Of a stretch of 64,000 nucleotides of DNA, positions 8,268-17,756 are shown piece after piece; the first letter of the stretch is position 1; each line of letters begins with the position of its first letter. Made by a program: the position numbers and the translations under genes. Source of the stretch: Roseomonas sp. HF4 (GTDB taxonomy: Bacteria > Pseudomonadota > Alphaproteobacteria > Acetobacterales > Acetobacteraceae); the NCBI RefSeq assembly GCF_005222755.1, contig NZ_STGD01000001.1, forward strand, positions 62,001-126,000, written 5' to 3'. Below the pieces are notes generated by a model that was not told where the DNA came from, did not search any database, and saw nothing but the letters and a program-made list of their open reading frames with translations.

Positions 8268-11200
8268 CTACCGCCGCTCGTCCGCCGCCGGCGCATCCTG
8301 CCCGAGGCCGAAGATGCCGCGCAGGAACCCCGGCGTCAGCGCCGCCAGCGGGTTGACCGAGACCGTCGGGTCGGACAGCGGGCCGCGCATCCGGTAGGTC
8401 GCCGCGAAAAGCCCGCCGCCGGCCTCCGGGCTGAACACACGGCCGAGCAGCGGGATGCGCCCGAGCAGCGAATTGAACACGTAGGCCGGCACGATCGTCC
8501 CCTCCATGTCGATCGTCTCCCGCCGCCGGTCGATCCGCCCCTTCGCCGTGATGCCGAGCGAGACCGAGAAGGCCCGCGCATCGTCGAGCACCAGCGCGCC
8601 GGGCGTCAGGACGAAGGGGGCGGTCAGGCTCGCGAAGGACAGGCCGCGCTGGTCGAGCGCCTCGAAGACGCCGAAGACCGTCATCGCCTGCAGCAGCTTG
8701 GCCAGCGCCGGCGCCTCGCGCACCGCGAAGTCCTCGAGTTCCGCGCTGCCCGCCAGCGGCGCGCCCGGCCGCGCATGCGCATAGGCCGCATCCACGCTGA
8801 GCCGCCCGCCCTGCACCGTCCGCAGCACGCCGAAGGCGCGCAGCAGCGCGCCGCCGTCGTCGCTGGTAAGCCTGAGACGCCGCCGCGCGCCCTCGGGTGT
8901 GATGCGCATCGCGAAGACGCCGCCGCCCGCCACGCGGCCGGACATCGTCGCCTGCTGCACGACGCCCGCGCCATCGACCCGCGCCTCGGCCACGACGCCG
9001 GTCAGGGCGCGGTCGTCCCGCAGCAGCACGCGGTCGAAGCGCGCATCGACCGACGCGCCGGGCGCCGCGCCGCCGGGCCCATCGGCCGCGTCCCCCGTCG
9101 GCGCCGCCAGGGCCGGCCCGAGGTCGAGCACCGGCCCCCGCAGCGCCATCCGCCATTGCGCGCCGCGCCCCTGCGGCGGGAAGAATTCCCCGGTGAACCG
9201 GCTGCGGCCGAGGTTGCCCTGCGTCACCTCGATCCGGCGCGGCAGGTTGTCCTGCACGTCGCCCGCGACCCCGCGCAGCAGCGCGTCGGGTGCGGTGATG
9301 CGAATGCCCTCGATGCCGCGCAGCCGGCCGTTCTGCATCAGCAGCAGCGCCTCCCCGTTCGCGGCGACGCCGGGCGGCTTCGACCAGGCGAGCGGCTCGA
9401 CCGCGAGCCGCGCGGCGGTGAGGTCGGCGCGCAGCGCGACCCGCGCCTGGCCGTTGCGCCGCGTCTCGCTGCGGATGTCGAGGCCGACCGGCCCCTCCAC
9501 GAGCGGCCGCGGGTCGAGGCCGAGGGCGGCCAACTGCTGCGCTTCGGCGCGCCCCGTGACAGTCTCGCGCGCCACCACCTGGCCGGCCGGCCCGGCGCGA
9601 AAATCCGCTTCCTGGCGGATGCGGAGCGGGATGCCGGCAAGCGTCGCCGTGCCCGTCACGCGCAGCCCCTCGGTGTCGGCACTGAACTCGAAGGCGCCGC
9701 GTTCCAGCGTGCGGCCGAGCAGCGCGCGTGGCACGCGCACCTCCGTGCTGCGCCCGGTGGCGGAGATCACGAGCCGCTCGACCGGCAGGTCGGCGATCAG
9801 CGGGAAGGCAATGCTGAGGCGCGCCTCGCGCAGCGTGCCGTCCAGCCGCTCGACCGGCGGCGGGCGGCGGCTGAACAGCCCGAGCCGCGGGTGGCGCAGC
9901 AGCGTCCAGGCCTCGGGCAGCGGTCCCGCCACCACGATCTCCATCTCCGCCGTCTCGGGCTCGGCCGCGAGGTCGAAGCGGATGCGCGCTTCCTGCACCG
10001 CGATCCGCGTGCCCCCCTGGCGGGCCTCGCCCACGTTGATCTCGATGGCGTCGCGCGTGAAGCGCGCGGTGCCGTGCGCGCCCTCGGCCGGCGGGATCGG
10101 ACGGAGCCAGTGGACCGTCGCGTCCTCTGCCGTCGCCTCGCCCTCGAAGGTGTCGAGCACGACATCCCCCGCGGCCGCGTCGCCGCTCAGCGCGATGCGC
10201 CAGGTGCCGTCGCGCGCCGTGCCCTGCGTGACATTCTCCACCATCCAGACGCGCGCGCCGCTGGCGATCCCCGCCGGCCAGTAGTGGCCGAGATCCGCGA
10301 GCGAGAGGCGGTCGAGCGTGACCGACGCCTCGGCCCGCCAGCGCGGCCCGTCGCGCCGCAACGTCGCCGTGGCGCCGATGACCGGCGGCACGGCGGCGCT
10401 GCCGCGCGGCCCGGCCGGGCGCAGCACCGCGCGGTCGAGGCGAAGGACGCCTTCGGCCAGCGTGGCCTCGGCGAACAGCCCCGCCAGCGGCAGGCGTCCG
10501 TGCCGGCCCATGTCGATCGCGCCCGCGCCGACATCGAGCCGAAGCCGCCCGGCCGAGGGGATGTCCAGCCCCTGCAGCCGCACGACCAGCGCCGCCGAGG
10601 CCTCGGCGTCCACGGCCGCGAGCGGCGCCAGCAGCGGCGCAGCGCGCGCGAGCGCCGCCGGGCGCACCTCGGGCAGCGCGAGCGCCACCTCGCCCTGCTG
10701 CGTCGCGCCGTCGATCGTGCCGTCGATGCGCAGCGCCACCCGCTCCCCGCCGAGCCGCACCGCGCCGAAGCCGCCGAGGTCGAGCCCGCCGCCCTCCCGC
10801 CGCGTGAGCGACAGGCGGGCGATGTCGGCGGACCAGGCGCGGCCAAGCTGCGCGTCCGCGACATCGAGCCGGGCATCGAGCAGGCGGACCCGCCGCAGCG
10901 CCGCAAGCGGCGTCGCCTCCGAGGGCGGGCGCATGAGCTCTGCCAGCATCGGCAGCAGCGCCGCCGCGCCGCCCTCCGCGCCCTCGGCCGCCGCATCCTC
11001 GCCCGGCGCGCCGAGGTCGAGGTGGAAGGCCCCCTCCCCGGTCCGGTAGGCCCTGAGCGCGAGGCCGCGCATCTCGAGCGCCCGGGGCGCCACATGGCCG
11101 CGGAACAGCCAGGCGAGCGAGAGCGACAGCGCCGCATCCGGCAGGTCCGCGCGCACACTGCCATCCGCCTCGACCAGGCGGGCCCGGTGGAGCGTGAGCT

Positions 11201-11453
11201 CGAGCGGCGAGCGGTGCCCTTCCCGCCAGCCGGCCCAGGCGAGGGTCGCGGCGCCGATCTCGAGGCGCGCCGGCCGCCCGCCGGCATTGATCGATCGCTC
11301 GACCTGCCGTGCCAGCCAGGCCACCTCGAGCGGCCCCTGCTCGAGCCGCCAGGCGAGTGCGCCTATGCCGATCGCCACCAGCACGACCGCGGCGATGCCA
11401 AGCCGCAGCAGGCGGTCGAGCATGCGTCCGGCTTGACCCGCCATCCGCCTCAC
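8268..11453 (-). CDS. AsmA/YhdP-like envelope protein (DUF3971 type)
   Basis: 1061 residues. The first codon is taken as GTG 11453 (AGGGAAG just upstream), but ATG 11444 is equally possible. A single N-terminal membrane helix (LGIAAVVLVAIGIGALAWRL, about 18-37) precedes a very long, beta-rich periplasmic region. Its C-terminal 300 residues resemble the AsmA C-terminal domain (GALVLDDARAFSVSLGITAKG, then IDRRRETIDMEGTIVPAY). AsmA-like/YhdP proteins are thought to bridge the inner and outer membranes for phospholipid transport. It is divergent from glnE with only 17 bp between start codons. Function is inferred from family. Confidence 0.85.
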   Translation of the reverse strand: MRRMAGQAGRMLDRLLRLGIAAVVLVAIGIGALAWRLEQGPLEVAWLARQVERSINAGGRPARLEIGAATLAWAGWREGHRSPLELTLHRARLVEADGSVRADLPDAALSLSLAWLFRGHVAPRALEMRGLALRAYRTGEGAFHLDLGAPGEDAAAEGAEGGAAALLPMLAELMRPPSEATPLAALRRVRLLDARLDVADAQLGRAWSADIARLSLTRREGGGLDLGGFGAVRLGGERVALRIDGTIDGATQQGEVALALPEVRPAALARAAPLLAPLAAVDAEASAALVVRLQGLDIPSAGRLRLDVGAGAIDMGRHGRLPLAGLFAEATLAEGVLRLDRAVLRPAGPRGSAAVPPVIGATATLRRDGPRWRAEASVTLDRLSLADLGHYWPAGIASGARVWMVENVTQGTARDGTWRIALSGDAAAGDVVLDTFEGEATAEDATVHWLRPIPPAEGAHGTARFTRDAIEINVGEARQGGTRIAVQEARIRFDLAAEPETAEMEIVVAGPLPEAWTLLRHPRLGLFSRRPPPVERLDGTLREARLSIAFPLIADLPVERLVISATGRSTEVRVPRALLGRTLERGAFEFSADTEGLRVTGTATLAGIPLRIRQEADFRAGPAGQVVARETVTGRAEAQQLAALGLDPRPLVEGPVGLDIRSETRRNGQARVALRADLTAARLAVEPLAWSKPPGVAANGEALLLMQNGRLRGIEGIRITAPDALLRGVAGDVQDNLPRRIEVTQGNLGRSRFTGEFFPPQGRGAQWRMALRGPVLDLGPALAAPTGDAADGPGGAAPGASVDARFDRVLLRDDRALTGVVAEARVDGAGVVQQATMSGRVAGGGVFAMRITPEGARRRLRLTSDDGGALLRAFGVLRTVQGGRLSVDAAYAHARPGAPLAGSAELEDFAVREAPALAKLLQAMTVFGVFEALDQRGLSFASLTAPFVLTPGALVLDDARAFSVSLGITAKGRIDRRRETIDMEGTIVPAYVFNSLLGRIPLLGRVFSPEAGGGLFAATYRMRGPLSDPTVSVNPLAALTPGFLRGIFGLGQDAPAADERR

Positions 11454-11470
11454 CGCTTCCCTGCCCCCCC

Positions 11471-14461
11471 ATGACAGCCCGCCTGGACCCGGAGCGCCTG
11501 CCCCGCCCCTTCGACGCCGCCGCGGCGGCGATCGCGGCCGAACGCTTCGCCGAAGCCGGCGAGGCCGAGCGAGCCTTCGCCGCCGCGCCGGCCGGCGCCG
11601 CGCTCCTGGCGGCGCTGGGCGGTCACAGCCCCTACCTCGCGGAACTCGCGGTCCGGGAATCGGCTGCCCTTCTGCTGCTGGCCGAAGACGGGCCGGACGA
11701 GGCCTTCGAGCGCGCCATCGCCCCGCTCGGCGCGGTGGACCCCGCGACGACGCGCCCGGCGCTGGCCGCGCTGCTGCGCCGGGCCAAGCGGCAGGGGGCG
11801 CTGGCCGCCGCCGTCGCCGACATCGCCGGACTCTGGCCGCTGGAGCGCGTGACCGGGGCCATCTCGGACCTCGCGGAGGCCGCGATCGACGCCGCCTGCG
11901 CCCACCTGCTGCGCGACGCCGCGGCGCGGGGCGAGCTCAGGCTTACCGGCGCGCAACGGGCGGAACCGCGGCTGGTCGGCCGCAATTCCGGCCTCGTCGT
12001 GCTCGGCATGGGCAAGCTCGGCGGGCGGGAACTCAACTATTCGTCCGATGTCGACCTCATGGTGCTCTTCGAGCCCGAGACGGCAGCCTATCACGCGGAC
12101 CGCGCCCAGGCGGTCCATGTCCGCATCGCCCGCGACCTCGTGCGCCTGCTCGAGGAACGGACGGCGGATGGGTATGTCTTCCGCACCGACCTGCGGTTGC
12201 GCCCGGACCCGGCCGCGACGCCGCTCGCCGTCTCGGTGCCGGCGGCGATCACCTATTACGAGAGCATGGGCCAGAACTGGGAACGCGCGGCCATGATCAA
12301 GGCGCGCCCAGTGGCCGGGGATCGCGCGGCCGGCGAAGCCTTCCTGCGGGAGATCCGCCCCTTCGTCTGGCGCCGGCATCTCGACTTCGCGGCGGTGGCC
12401 GACATCCATTCCATCAAGCGCCAGATCCACGCGCACAAGGGCGCGAAGGGGGCGGGTGCAACCATCGCGGTCGAGGGCCATGACGTGAAGCTCGGCCGCG
12501 GCGGCATCCGGGAGATCGAGTTCACCGCCCAGGTGCTGCAGCTGATCTGGGGCGGGCGCGACCCGGGGCTGCGCGACCCGACCACGATCGGCGCGCTGGG
12601 TGCGCTGGCCGCCGCCGGCAAGATCGACCCGCGCGCGGTGCGCGACCTGTCGGAGGCCTATGTGTTCCTCCGCAACCTCGAGCATCGGCTGCAGATGGTG
12701 GACGACCGCCAGACCCACCGGATGCCGGAGGACGCGGCCGGCGTCGCGCGCATCGCCTCCTTCCTCGGCTTCCCGGACGATGCCGCCTTCCGCCGCGCCT
12801 TCACCGGCCACATGGCGAAGGTCGAGCGCCACTACGGCCGCATGTTCGAGGCCGAGCCGACCCTGGCCTCGGAGGAGGTGCGCGGCAGCCTGGTCTTCAC
12901 CGGCGTCGAGGACGACCCCGCCACCCTCGCGACGCTGCGCGCGATGGGCTACGGGAACCCGTCCGGCGTCGCGGCCATGGTGCGCGGCTGGCACCACGGC
13001 CATGCCCGCGCAATCCGCAGCGAACGGGCGCGCGAGTTGCTGACCGCCCTTATGCCCGCGCTGCTGGCAGCCTTCGCGAAGCAGCGCGACCCGGACCAAG
13101 CGCTTGCGCGCCTCGATGGCGTCTTCGGGCGCCTCGCCGCCGGGGTCCAGGTGCTGAGCCTGCTCGAACGCAACCCGGCGCTGCTCGGGCGGCTCGCCGG
13201 CATCCTCGGCGCGGCGCCGCAACTGGCCGACCACCTGGCGCGCCACACCGCCGCGCTGGAGGGCCTGCTGCTCGGCGCCGACGGCGAGGTCGGCAGCGCG
13301 GCCGCCACCCTGCCGGGCCAGCTGGCCGATGCCCGCCACTTCGAGGAGGCGCTGGAGGCCGCCCGGCGCCTGGTCCAGGAAGGCAAGTTCGAGATCGACG
13401 CCGCGGCGCTGGAAGGCGCGCTCGACATCGACGCGGCCGGCGAGGCGCGCTCTGGCCTGGCCGACGCCGCGATTTCCTCCCTGATGCCCCATGTCGCGGC
13501 TGCCTTCGCGGAGCGGCACGGCAAGGTCAAGGGGGGCGCGCTGGCGGTGGTGGCGCTCGGCAAGCTCGGCGGGCGGGAGATGCTGCCCGGCTCGGACCTC
13601 GACCTGCTGCTGATCTACGACCACGCAGCCGGGGCCGAGATGAGCGCGGGCCGGGCGCGACGGGGCATGCCGGCCATCCGCCCGCTGCCCGTCAGCCAGT
13701 ATTTCGCGCGCCTTGCGCACCAGGTGATCGGCGCCATCACCGCGCCGGGCGCCGAGGGCCGGCTCTATGACGTGGACATGCGGCTGCGCCCCTCGGGCTC
13801 GAAGGGCCCGGTCGCGGTCTCGCTCGCCGCCTTCCGGCGCTACCATGCGGAGGAAGCCTGGACCTGGGAACGGATGGCGCTGACGCGCGCGCGCGTCGTC
13901 GCCGCGCCGCCGGCGCTGCGCCGCAAGGTGGAAGCCGCGATCCGGGACGCGCTGCTGCGCCCCGACGCGGCGGAGAAGGCCATCCCCGACGCCGTCGCGA
14001 TGCGCGCGCGCATGCTGCGCGACCTGCCGCCAGACGGCCCCTGGGACGTGAAGCTCGGCCGCGGCGGGCTGGTCGAGGTGGAGTTCGTCGCGCAGGCGCT
14101 GCAACTGGTGGAGGCCCGGCGCCATCCGGGCGTGCTGGCGACGACGACGCGCATCGCGCTCGCGCGCCTGGCCGACGCCGGCGCGCTGGACGCGGAGGAG
14201 GCCCGGGCGCTGATCGCCGCCGAACGCCTCTGGCGCACCGTGAGCGGCCTGCTGCGCCTGACCGTCGGCCGCTGGCGGGAGGAACCGCTGCCCGAGAGCG
14301 TCACGGCCGCGCTGCTCAACGCCTGCCGGCGGCTGGCGCCGCAGGAAGCGCCGGTTGACCTCCCCGCCCTCCAGGCACAGATGGCGGCACGGGCAAATGA
14401 GGTCCGCGCGGTGTTCGAGCGGCGCCTCGGTCGGCCCGAAACCAGCGGGGATCGCGCATGA
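11471..14461 (+). CDS. glnE: Glutamine synthetase adenylyltransferase/adenylyl-removing enzyme
   Basis: 996 residues, full length for the family. GlnE adenylylates and deadenylylates glutamine synthetase in response to PII. The two nucleotidyltransferase halves are both intact: the N-terminal deadenylylase motif GKLGGRELNYSSDVD at 181-195, and the C-terminal adenylylase motif GKLGGREMLPGSDLDLLL near 697. A linker and GlnD/PII-type helical regions follow each one (KLGRGGIREIEF, KLGRGGLVEVEF). The ATG at 11471 is preceded by a run of C with no Shine-Dalgarno, so initiation must be weak, leaderless or at a different codon. The 3' end overlaps bcp by 4 nt (ATGA). Confidence 0.96.
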   Translation: MTARLDPERLPRPFDAAAAAIAAERFAEAGEAERAFAAAPAGAALLAALGGHSPYLAELAVRESAALLLLAEDGPDEAFERAIAPLGAVDPATTRPALAALLRRAKRQGALAAAVADIAGLWPLERVTGAISDLAEAAIDAACAHLLRDAAARGELRLTGAQRAEPRLVGRNSGLVVLGMGKLGGRELNYSSDVDLMVLFEPETAAYHADRAQAVHVRIARDLVRLLEERTADGYVFRTDLRLRPDPAATPLAVSVPAAITYYESMGQNWERAAMIKARPVAGDRAAGEAFLREIRPFVWRRHLDFAAVADIHSIKRQIHAHKGAKGAGATIAVEGHDVKLGRGGIREIEFTAQVLQLIWGGRDPGLRDPTTIGALGALAAAGKIDPRAVRDLSEAYVFLRNLEHRLQMVDDRQTHRMPEDAAGVARIASFLGFPDDAAFRRAFTGHMAKVERHYGRMFEAEPTLASEEVRGSLVFTGVEDDPATLATLRAMGYGNPSGVAAMVRGWHHGHARAIRSERARELLTALMPALLAAFAKQRDPDQALARLDGVFGRLAAGVQVLSLLERNPALLGRLAGILGAAPQLADHLARHTAALEGLLLGADGEVGSAAATLPGQLADARHFEEALEAARRLVQEGKFEIDAAALEGALDIDAAGEARSGLADAAISSLMPHVAAAFAERHGKVKGGALAVVALGKLGGREMLPGSDLDLLLIYDHAAGAEMSAGRARRGMPAIRPLPVSQYFARLAHQVIGAITAPGAEGRLYDVDMRLRPSGSKGPVAVSLAAFRRYHAEEAWTWERMALTRARVVAAPPALRRKVEAAIRDALLRPDAAEKAIPDAVAMRARMLRDLPPDGPWDVKLGRGGLVEVEFVAQALQLVEARRHPGVLATTTRIALARLADAGALDAEEARALIAAERLWRTVSGLLRLTVGRWREEPLPESVTAALLNACRRLAPQEAPVDLPALQAQMAARANEVRAVFERRLGRPETSGDRA

Positions 14462-14925
14462 CGGAACTGGCCGAGGGCAAGAAGGCGCCTGCCTTCAAAA
14501 TGGCTGCGAGTGGCGGGCGGGAGGTGTCCTCCGCCGCGCTCAAGGGCAAGCCCTACCTGATCTATTTCTATCCCAAGGCGGATACGCCGGGCTGCACCAA
14601 GCAGGCCTGCGGCGTGCAGGAGGCGCTGCCGCAGCTCGGCAAGGTCGGCATCGAGGTGATCGGCGTGAGCCCCGACGCGATGCCGCCGATCGAGAAGTTC
14701 GCGAAGAAGTACGGCCTCGAGTTCCCGCTCGCGTCGGATGCGGACCACAAGGTGGCCGAGGCGTTCGGCGTCTGGGTCGAGAAGTCCATGTACGGCAAGA
14801 CCTACATGGGGATGGAACGGTCGTCCTTCCTGGTCGGCGCGGACGGCAAGATCGCGAGGATCTGGCGCAAGGTGAAGCCCGACCAGCACGCGGCGCAGGT
14901 GCTGGAGGCGGCGGCCGCGCTGTAG
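14458..14925 (+). CDS. bcp: Thioredoxin-dependent thiol peroxidase (Bcp/PrxQ)
   Basis: 155 residues. Reduces hydrogen peroxide and organic hydroperoxides using thioredoxin. The active-site segment YPKADTPGCTKQACGV holds the peroxidatic C46 and resolving C51, five residues apart as in E. coli Bcp. The start overlaps the glnE stop (ATGA), so the two are coupled. SSFLVGADGKIARIWRKVKP and the downstream helix match the family to the end. Linkage of bcp to glnE recurs in Alphaproteobacteria. Confidence 0.95.
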   Translation: MTELAEGKKAPAFKMAASGGREVSSAALKGKPYLIYFYPKADTPGCTKQACGVQEALPQLGKVGIEVIGVSPDAMPPIEKFAKKYGLEFPLASDADHKVAEAFGVWVEKSMYGKTYMGMERSSFLVGADGKIARIWRKVKPDQHAAQVLEAAAAL

Positions 14926-14971
14926 CGCGCGCACACGGGGCCGTCCGTCGCGGGGCGGCCCTGCTGGCGGT

Positions 14972-15526
14972 TCAGTTGCCGTTGCCGAGGATGTGGCGGA
15001 AGACCTCCTCCGCCTCCTTGAAGGTTTCCTCCGCGCGCTCCTTCATCACGGGGTCCGAGAAGCGGTCGGGATGGAAGCGCAGGCGAAAGGCGCGGCGCAC
15101 CGCCTCGACCAGCCAGGCCGGCGCCGTGTCCGCCAGGTGGACGCGACGCAACAGGCCGTTCCCGCGCGCCGGCAGGCCCTCGGAGGCCAGCATCCGTTCT
15201 GCGGTCGCGGCGCGCATCTCGGCCTGGCGGAGGCGCTGCTCGGTCTCCTCGAGCCGGGCCGTTAGGGCGGCCAGGACGGACTCGGAGACGCCGCGGCCGG
15301 GATCATCCGCGGGCGGGGCGGCGCCGTTGGACCGGCCGCGCAACAGCTCGGCGACGCGCTGGGCGGCGGAATGCGCGACATCCACGTCCCGACGGCCGAG
15401 TTCCGTCCGGATGAATTCCAGCAGGTCGCGGTCGTCCGGATGGGCCTCCGCCAGTTCGAGCAGGCGCGAGGAAGGCCAGCTCGAGACCGACTTCCGGTTC
15501 AGTGACGGCGCTGTGCCGTGGTTCAT
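14972..15526 (-). CDS. J-domain-like protein, paralogue 1 of a tandem pair
   Basis: 184 residues from ATG 15526 (no strong ribosome-binding site). Three parts are visible: an N-terminal helical region (SSRLLELAEAHPDDRDLLEF), a middle coiled coil (LTARLEETEQRLRQAEMRAA, about 92-112), and a C-terminal J-domain-like module WLVEAVRRAFRLRFHPDRFS with HPD at about 152-154, then ERAEETFKEAEEVFRHI. J domains stimulate Hsp70 ATPase; here the module is at the C-terminus and the G/F and zinc regions of DnaJ are absent. The next gene upstream encodes a diverged copy with the same order. Client or partner is unknown. Confidence 0.72.
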   Translation of the reverse strand: MNHGTAPSLNRKSVSSWPSSRLLELAEAHPDDRDLLEFIRTELGRRDVDVAHSAAQRVAELLRGRSNGAAPPADDPGRGVSESVLAALTARLEETEQRLRQAEMRAATAERMLASEGLPARGNGLLRRVHLADTAPAWLVEAVRRAFRLRFHPDRFSDPVMKERAEETFKEAEEVFRHILGNGN

Positions 15527-15649
15527 GAATCGTTAACGTCCGGCAGGTGGCAAAAAAGTCTAACGATCTTGTTACTTCGACGCCACAGGATCTTTCTCCG
15601 CCGCCGAGGCATCGCCGCCGGCACACGCAGGGGTTGCGGCATCGCGCCT

Positions 15650-16144
15650 TCAACGCCGGCGCTCGATCTCCGCGAACACCGCCTCGGCGCGCTTGAACAC
15701 CTCCTCCGCCCTCCGGCGCCGGCCGGGTTCGTCATGGCCATCCGGATGATAGCGTCGGCGGAACGCGCGCCGGACCTCGGCCACCAGCCAGGATGGCGCG
15801 TCGGGCGTCAGGTAGACGCGCCGGTGCGGCCCGGGCTCGTCCGCCGCGGCGCGTTCCGCCCGGCCCGCCGCCGCGGCGTCGAGGCGGGCCCGCAGCATCG
15901 CGATCTCCCGCGCCGCGGCCGCCAGCATCTCGCGCAATTCGGCGCTGCCCGCGCTGCGCGGCGCCCCATCGACGGCGTCCAGCATGCGGAGAATGCGCGC
16001 TTCCAGCGCCTTGGCGCGGGCGCCCGGGCGGCGGCCGGCTTCGTCCGCGAGGCCGGTCAGGATGACGCGGTCGCCCGGATGCAGCAGCGCCTGCTCAGCG
16101 ATCTGCTCGAGCGGCCATTCGCGAAACGGCCTCTCGGCCTCCAT
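15650..16144 (-). CDS. J-domain-like protein, paralogue 2 of a tandem pair
   Basis: 164 residues from ATG 16144, chosen because AGGAGG lies about 11 nt upstream; a GTG at 16183 without a ribosome-binding site would add 13 residues. The architecture copies paralogue 1: N-terminal helices with WPLEQIAEQALLHPGDR, an Ala/Arg coiled coil, then RRVYLTPDAPSWLVAEVRRA and FRRRYHPDGHDEP with an HPD triad, and AEEVFKRAEAVFAEI at the end. The two align along their whole length at moderate identity, so the pair arose by duplication. The 123 bp between them are relatively AT-rich and may hold the promoter of paralogue 1. Function unknown. Confidence 0.7.
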   Translation of the reverse strand: MEAERPFREWPLEQIAEQALLHPGDRVILTGLADEAGRRPGARAKALEARILRMLDAVDGAPRSAGSAELREMLAAAAREIAMLRARLDAAAAGRAERAAADEPGPHRRVYLTPDAPSWLVAEVRRAFRRRYHPDGHDEPGRRRRAEEVFKRAEAVFAEIERRR

Positions 16145-16268
16145 CGGCGCCGGACCCTCCTGGTCAGGCGCCCGGTCTGACACGGCCGGGTTAACGCACC
16201 GCTGAACGGCGGCTTCCGGCCCGGCGGTCCATCGGCGAGACTACGCAAGCAACGCAGGAGACCCATGC

Positions 16269-17531
16269 ATGGCCGAGGACGGCACCCCCGGCATCCACCG
16301 GCGGCACTTCGACCCCGCGGCGCGCGGCGCGATGGATGGCGTGCGCGTCGTCGACCTCTCGCGCCTCGTGGCCGGCAACGTGCTGACCAAGGTCTTCTCG
16401 GACCACGGGGCGGAGGTCGTGAAGGTCGAGCCGCCCGAAGGCGACACGCTCCGCGCCTGGCGCGTCGGCGGCGTCGAGACGTCGTGGAAGACGATCTGCC
16501 GCAACAAGAAGTCGGTGGCGCTCGACCTCAAGCGCCCCGAGGGAATCGCCGCGGTCAAGGCGCTGGTCCGCGACGCCGCGATCTTCGTGGAATCCTTCCG
16601 CCCCGGCGTGCTGGAGGCGATGGGCCTGGCGCCGGAGGACCTGCTCGCCGTCAACCCGGCGCTCGTGATCGTGCGCATCTCCGGCTGGGGGCAGGACGGG
16701 CCCTACCGCCACAAGCCCGGCTTCGGCACGCTGGTCGAGGGCTATTCGGGCTTCGCCGCGGTGAACGGCTTCGAGGACCGCGCGCCCGTGCTGCCGCCGA
16801 TGTTCATGGGCGATGCCTATGCGGGGCTGCATGGCGCCTCTGTCGCCATGATCGCGCTGCGCCACGCGGAAGCGGGCGGCGGCGGCCAGGTGCTCGATGT
16901 CTCGCTGTTCGAGCCGCTGTTCGGCGTCATGGAGCCGCAGCTGGCGAACTGGCGCATCACCGGCCAACGCAAGCCGCGCACGGGCAGCCGCTCGACCAAC
17001 ACCTCGCCGCGGAACGCTTACCGGACAAGGGATGACGGCTGGGTCTGCCTGTCTGCCTCGACGCAGGGCATGACCGAGAAGCTGTTCCGCGCGATCGGGC
17101 GGGACGACATGATCGGCGACCCCCGCTTCGCGAACAATCCGGCACGGCTGCAGCACTGGCAGGAGCTGGACGAGATCATCGGCGGCTGGATCGCCGGGCG
17201 GACGCTGGCCGAGAACCTGGCGCATTTCGACGCCGCGGGCGTGACGATCGGGCCGATCATGGACGCCGCGATGCTGGAGCAGGACCGCTACGCGATCGAG
17301 CGCGAGGCGCTGATCGAGGTGCCGGACGAGGACATGCCCGGCGGCTGGCTGCCGATGCACGGGATCGTGCCGCGACTGTCGGCCACGCCCGGCGTGCTCG
17401 CCCGGCCCGCGCCCCGCCTCGGCGAGCACAACGAGGAGATCCTGGGCGCCGTGCTGGGTGCGGCCGAGCTCGCGCGGCTGCGCGGCCTTGGCGTGGTGCG
17501 GGACGCCCCGGCGCGCCGGGCGGCGGAGTAG
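16269..17531 (+). CDS. Class III CoA transferase (CaiB/BaiF family)
   Basis: 420 residues. ATG 16269 has AGGAGA 8-9 nt upstream. Family III enzymes move CoA between a CoA-thioester and a free carboxylate. Key features: GVRVVDLSRLVAGN near 24-37, the DLKRPEG loop (86-92), ISGWGQDGPYRHKPGFGTLVE, and FMGDAYAG with the catalytic aspartate D182. The C-terminal cap domain (SRSTNTSPRNAYRTRDDGW and LPMHGIVPRLSATPG) is complete. Substrates in this family range from oxalate and carnitine to succinyl/mesaconyl donors; nothing local identifies them. It stands alone. Confidence 0.92.
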   Translation: MAEDGTPGIHRRHFDPAARGAMDGVRVVDLSRLVAGNVLTKVFSDHGAEVVKVEPPEGDTLRAWRVGGVETSWKTICRNKKSVALDLKRPEGIAAVKALVRDAAIFVESFRPGVLEAMGLAPEDLLAVNPALVIVRISGWGQDGPYRHKPGFGTLVEGYSGFAAVNGFEDRAPVLPPMFMGDAYAGLHGASVAMIALRHAEAGGGGQVLDVSLFEPLFGVMEPQLANWRITGQRKPRTGSRSTNTSPRNAYRTRDDGWVCLSASTQGMTEKLFRAIGRDDMIGDPRFANNPARLQHWQELDEIIGGWIAGRTLAENLAHFDAAGVTIGPIMDAAMLEQDRYAIEREALIEVPDEDMPGGWLPMHGIVPRLSATPGVLARPAPRLGEHNEEILGAVLGAAELARLRGLGVVRDAPARRAAE

Positions 17532-17756
17532 CGACCACCGGCCGGGCGAGGCCACGGACGCCATCTTCCGGCGTGAGTCGGGAGACGAAGGGCGGGGGCG
17601 AAGGGACCTTCTCCCCCCGGATCACCCTTAACCTTCTTTGGGACTGGGGGTCGCAGCGGCGAGGCGCGGCAAGTCGCGCGGTCCCGGATCGGGGGAGGCT
17701 GCCCCCAGGCTTCTTCCCTGCCGGTCGCCATCCTTCCCGGTGCCTGGCAGGCGGGC
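17532..17756. other. Gene-free spacer between CoA transferase and TetR operon
   Basis: No credible gene lies in this 225-bp stretch. It is G/C-skewed low-complexity DNA with short imperfect dyads (for example GGGGGAGGC..GCCCCC near 17690-17707). The string ccttctccccccg at 17608 also occurs near 2809, suggesting recurrent spacer sequence in this genome. The next 64 bp hold the promoter and operator of the TetR operon. Confidence 0.5.

Noticed and set aside
8247-11474. Very long open frame on the plus strand opposite the YhdP-like gene
   Set aside because: It mirrors the high third-position GC of the real gene, has Arg/His/Gln-rich low-complexity translation and no recognisable domain.
11450-14125. 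Long minus-strand open frame opposite glnE
   Set aside because: Antisense shadow of a fully conserved glnE; composition is Arg/Gln/His-rich and motif-free.
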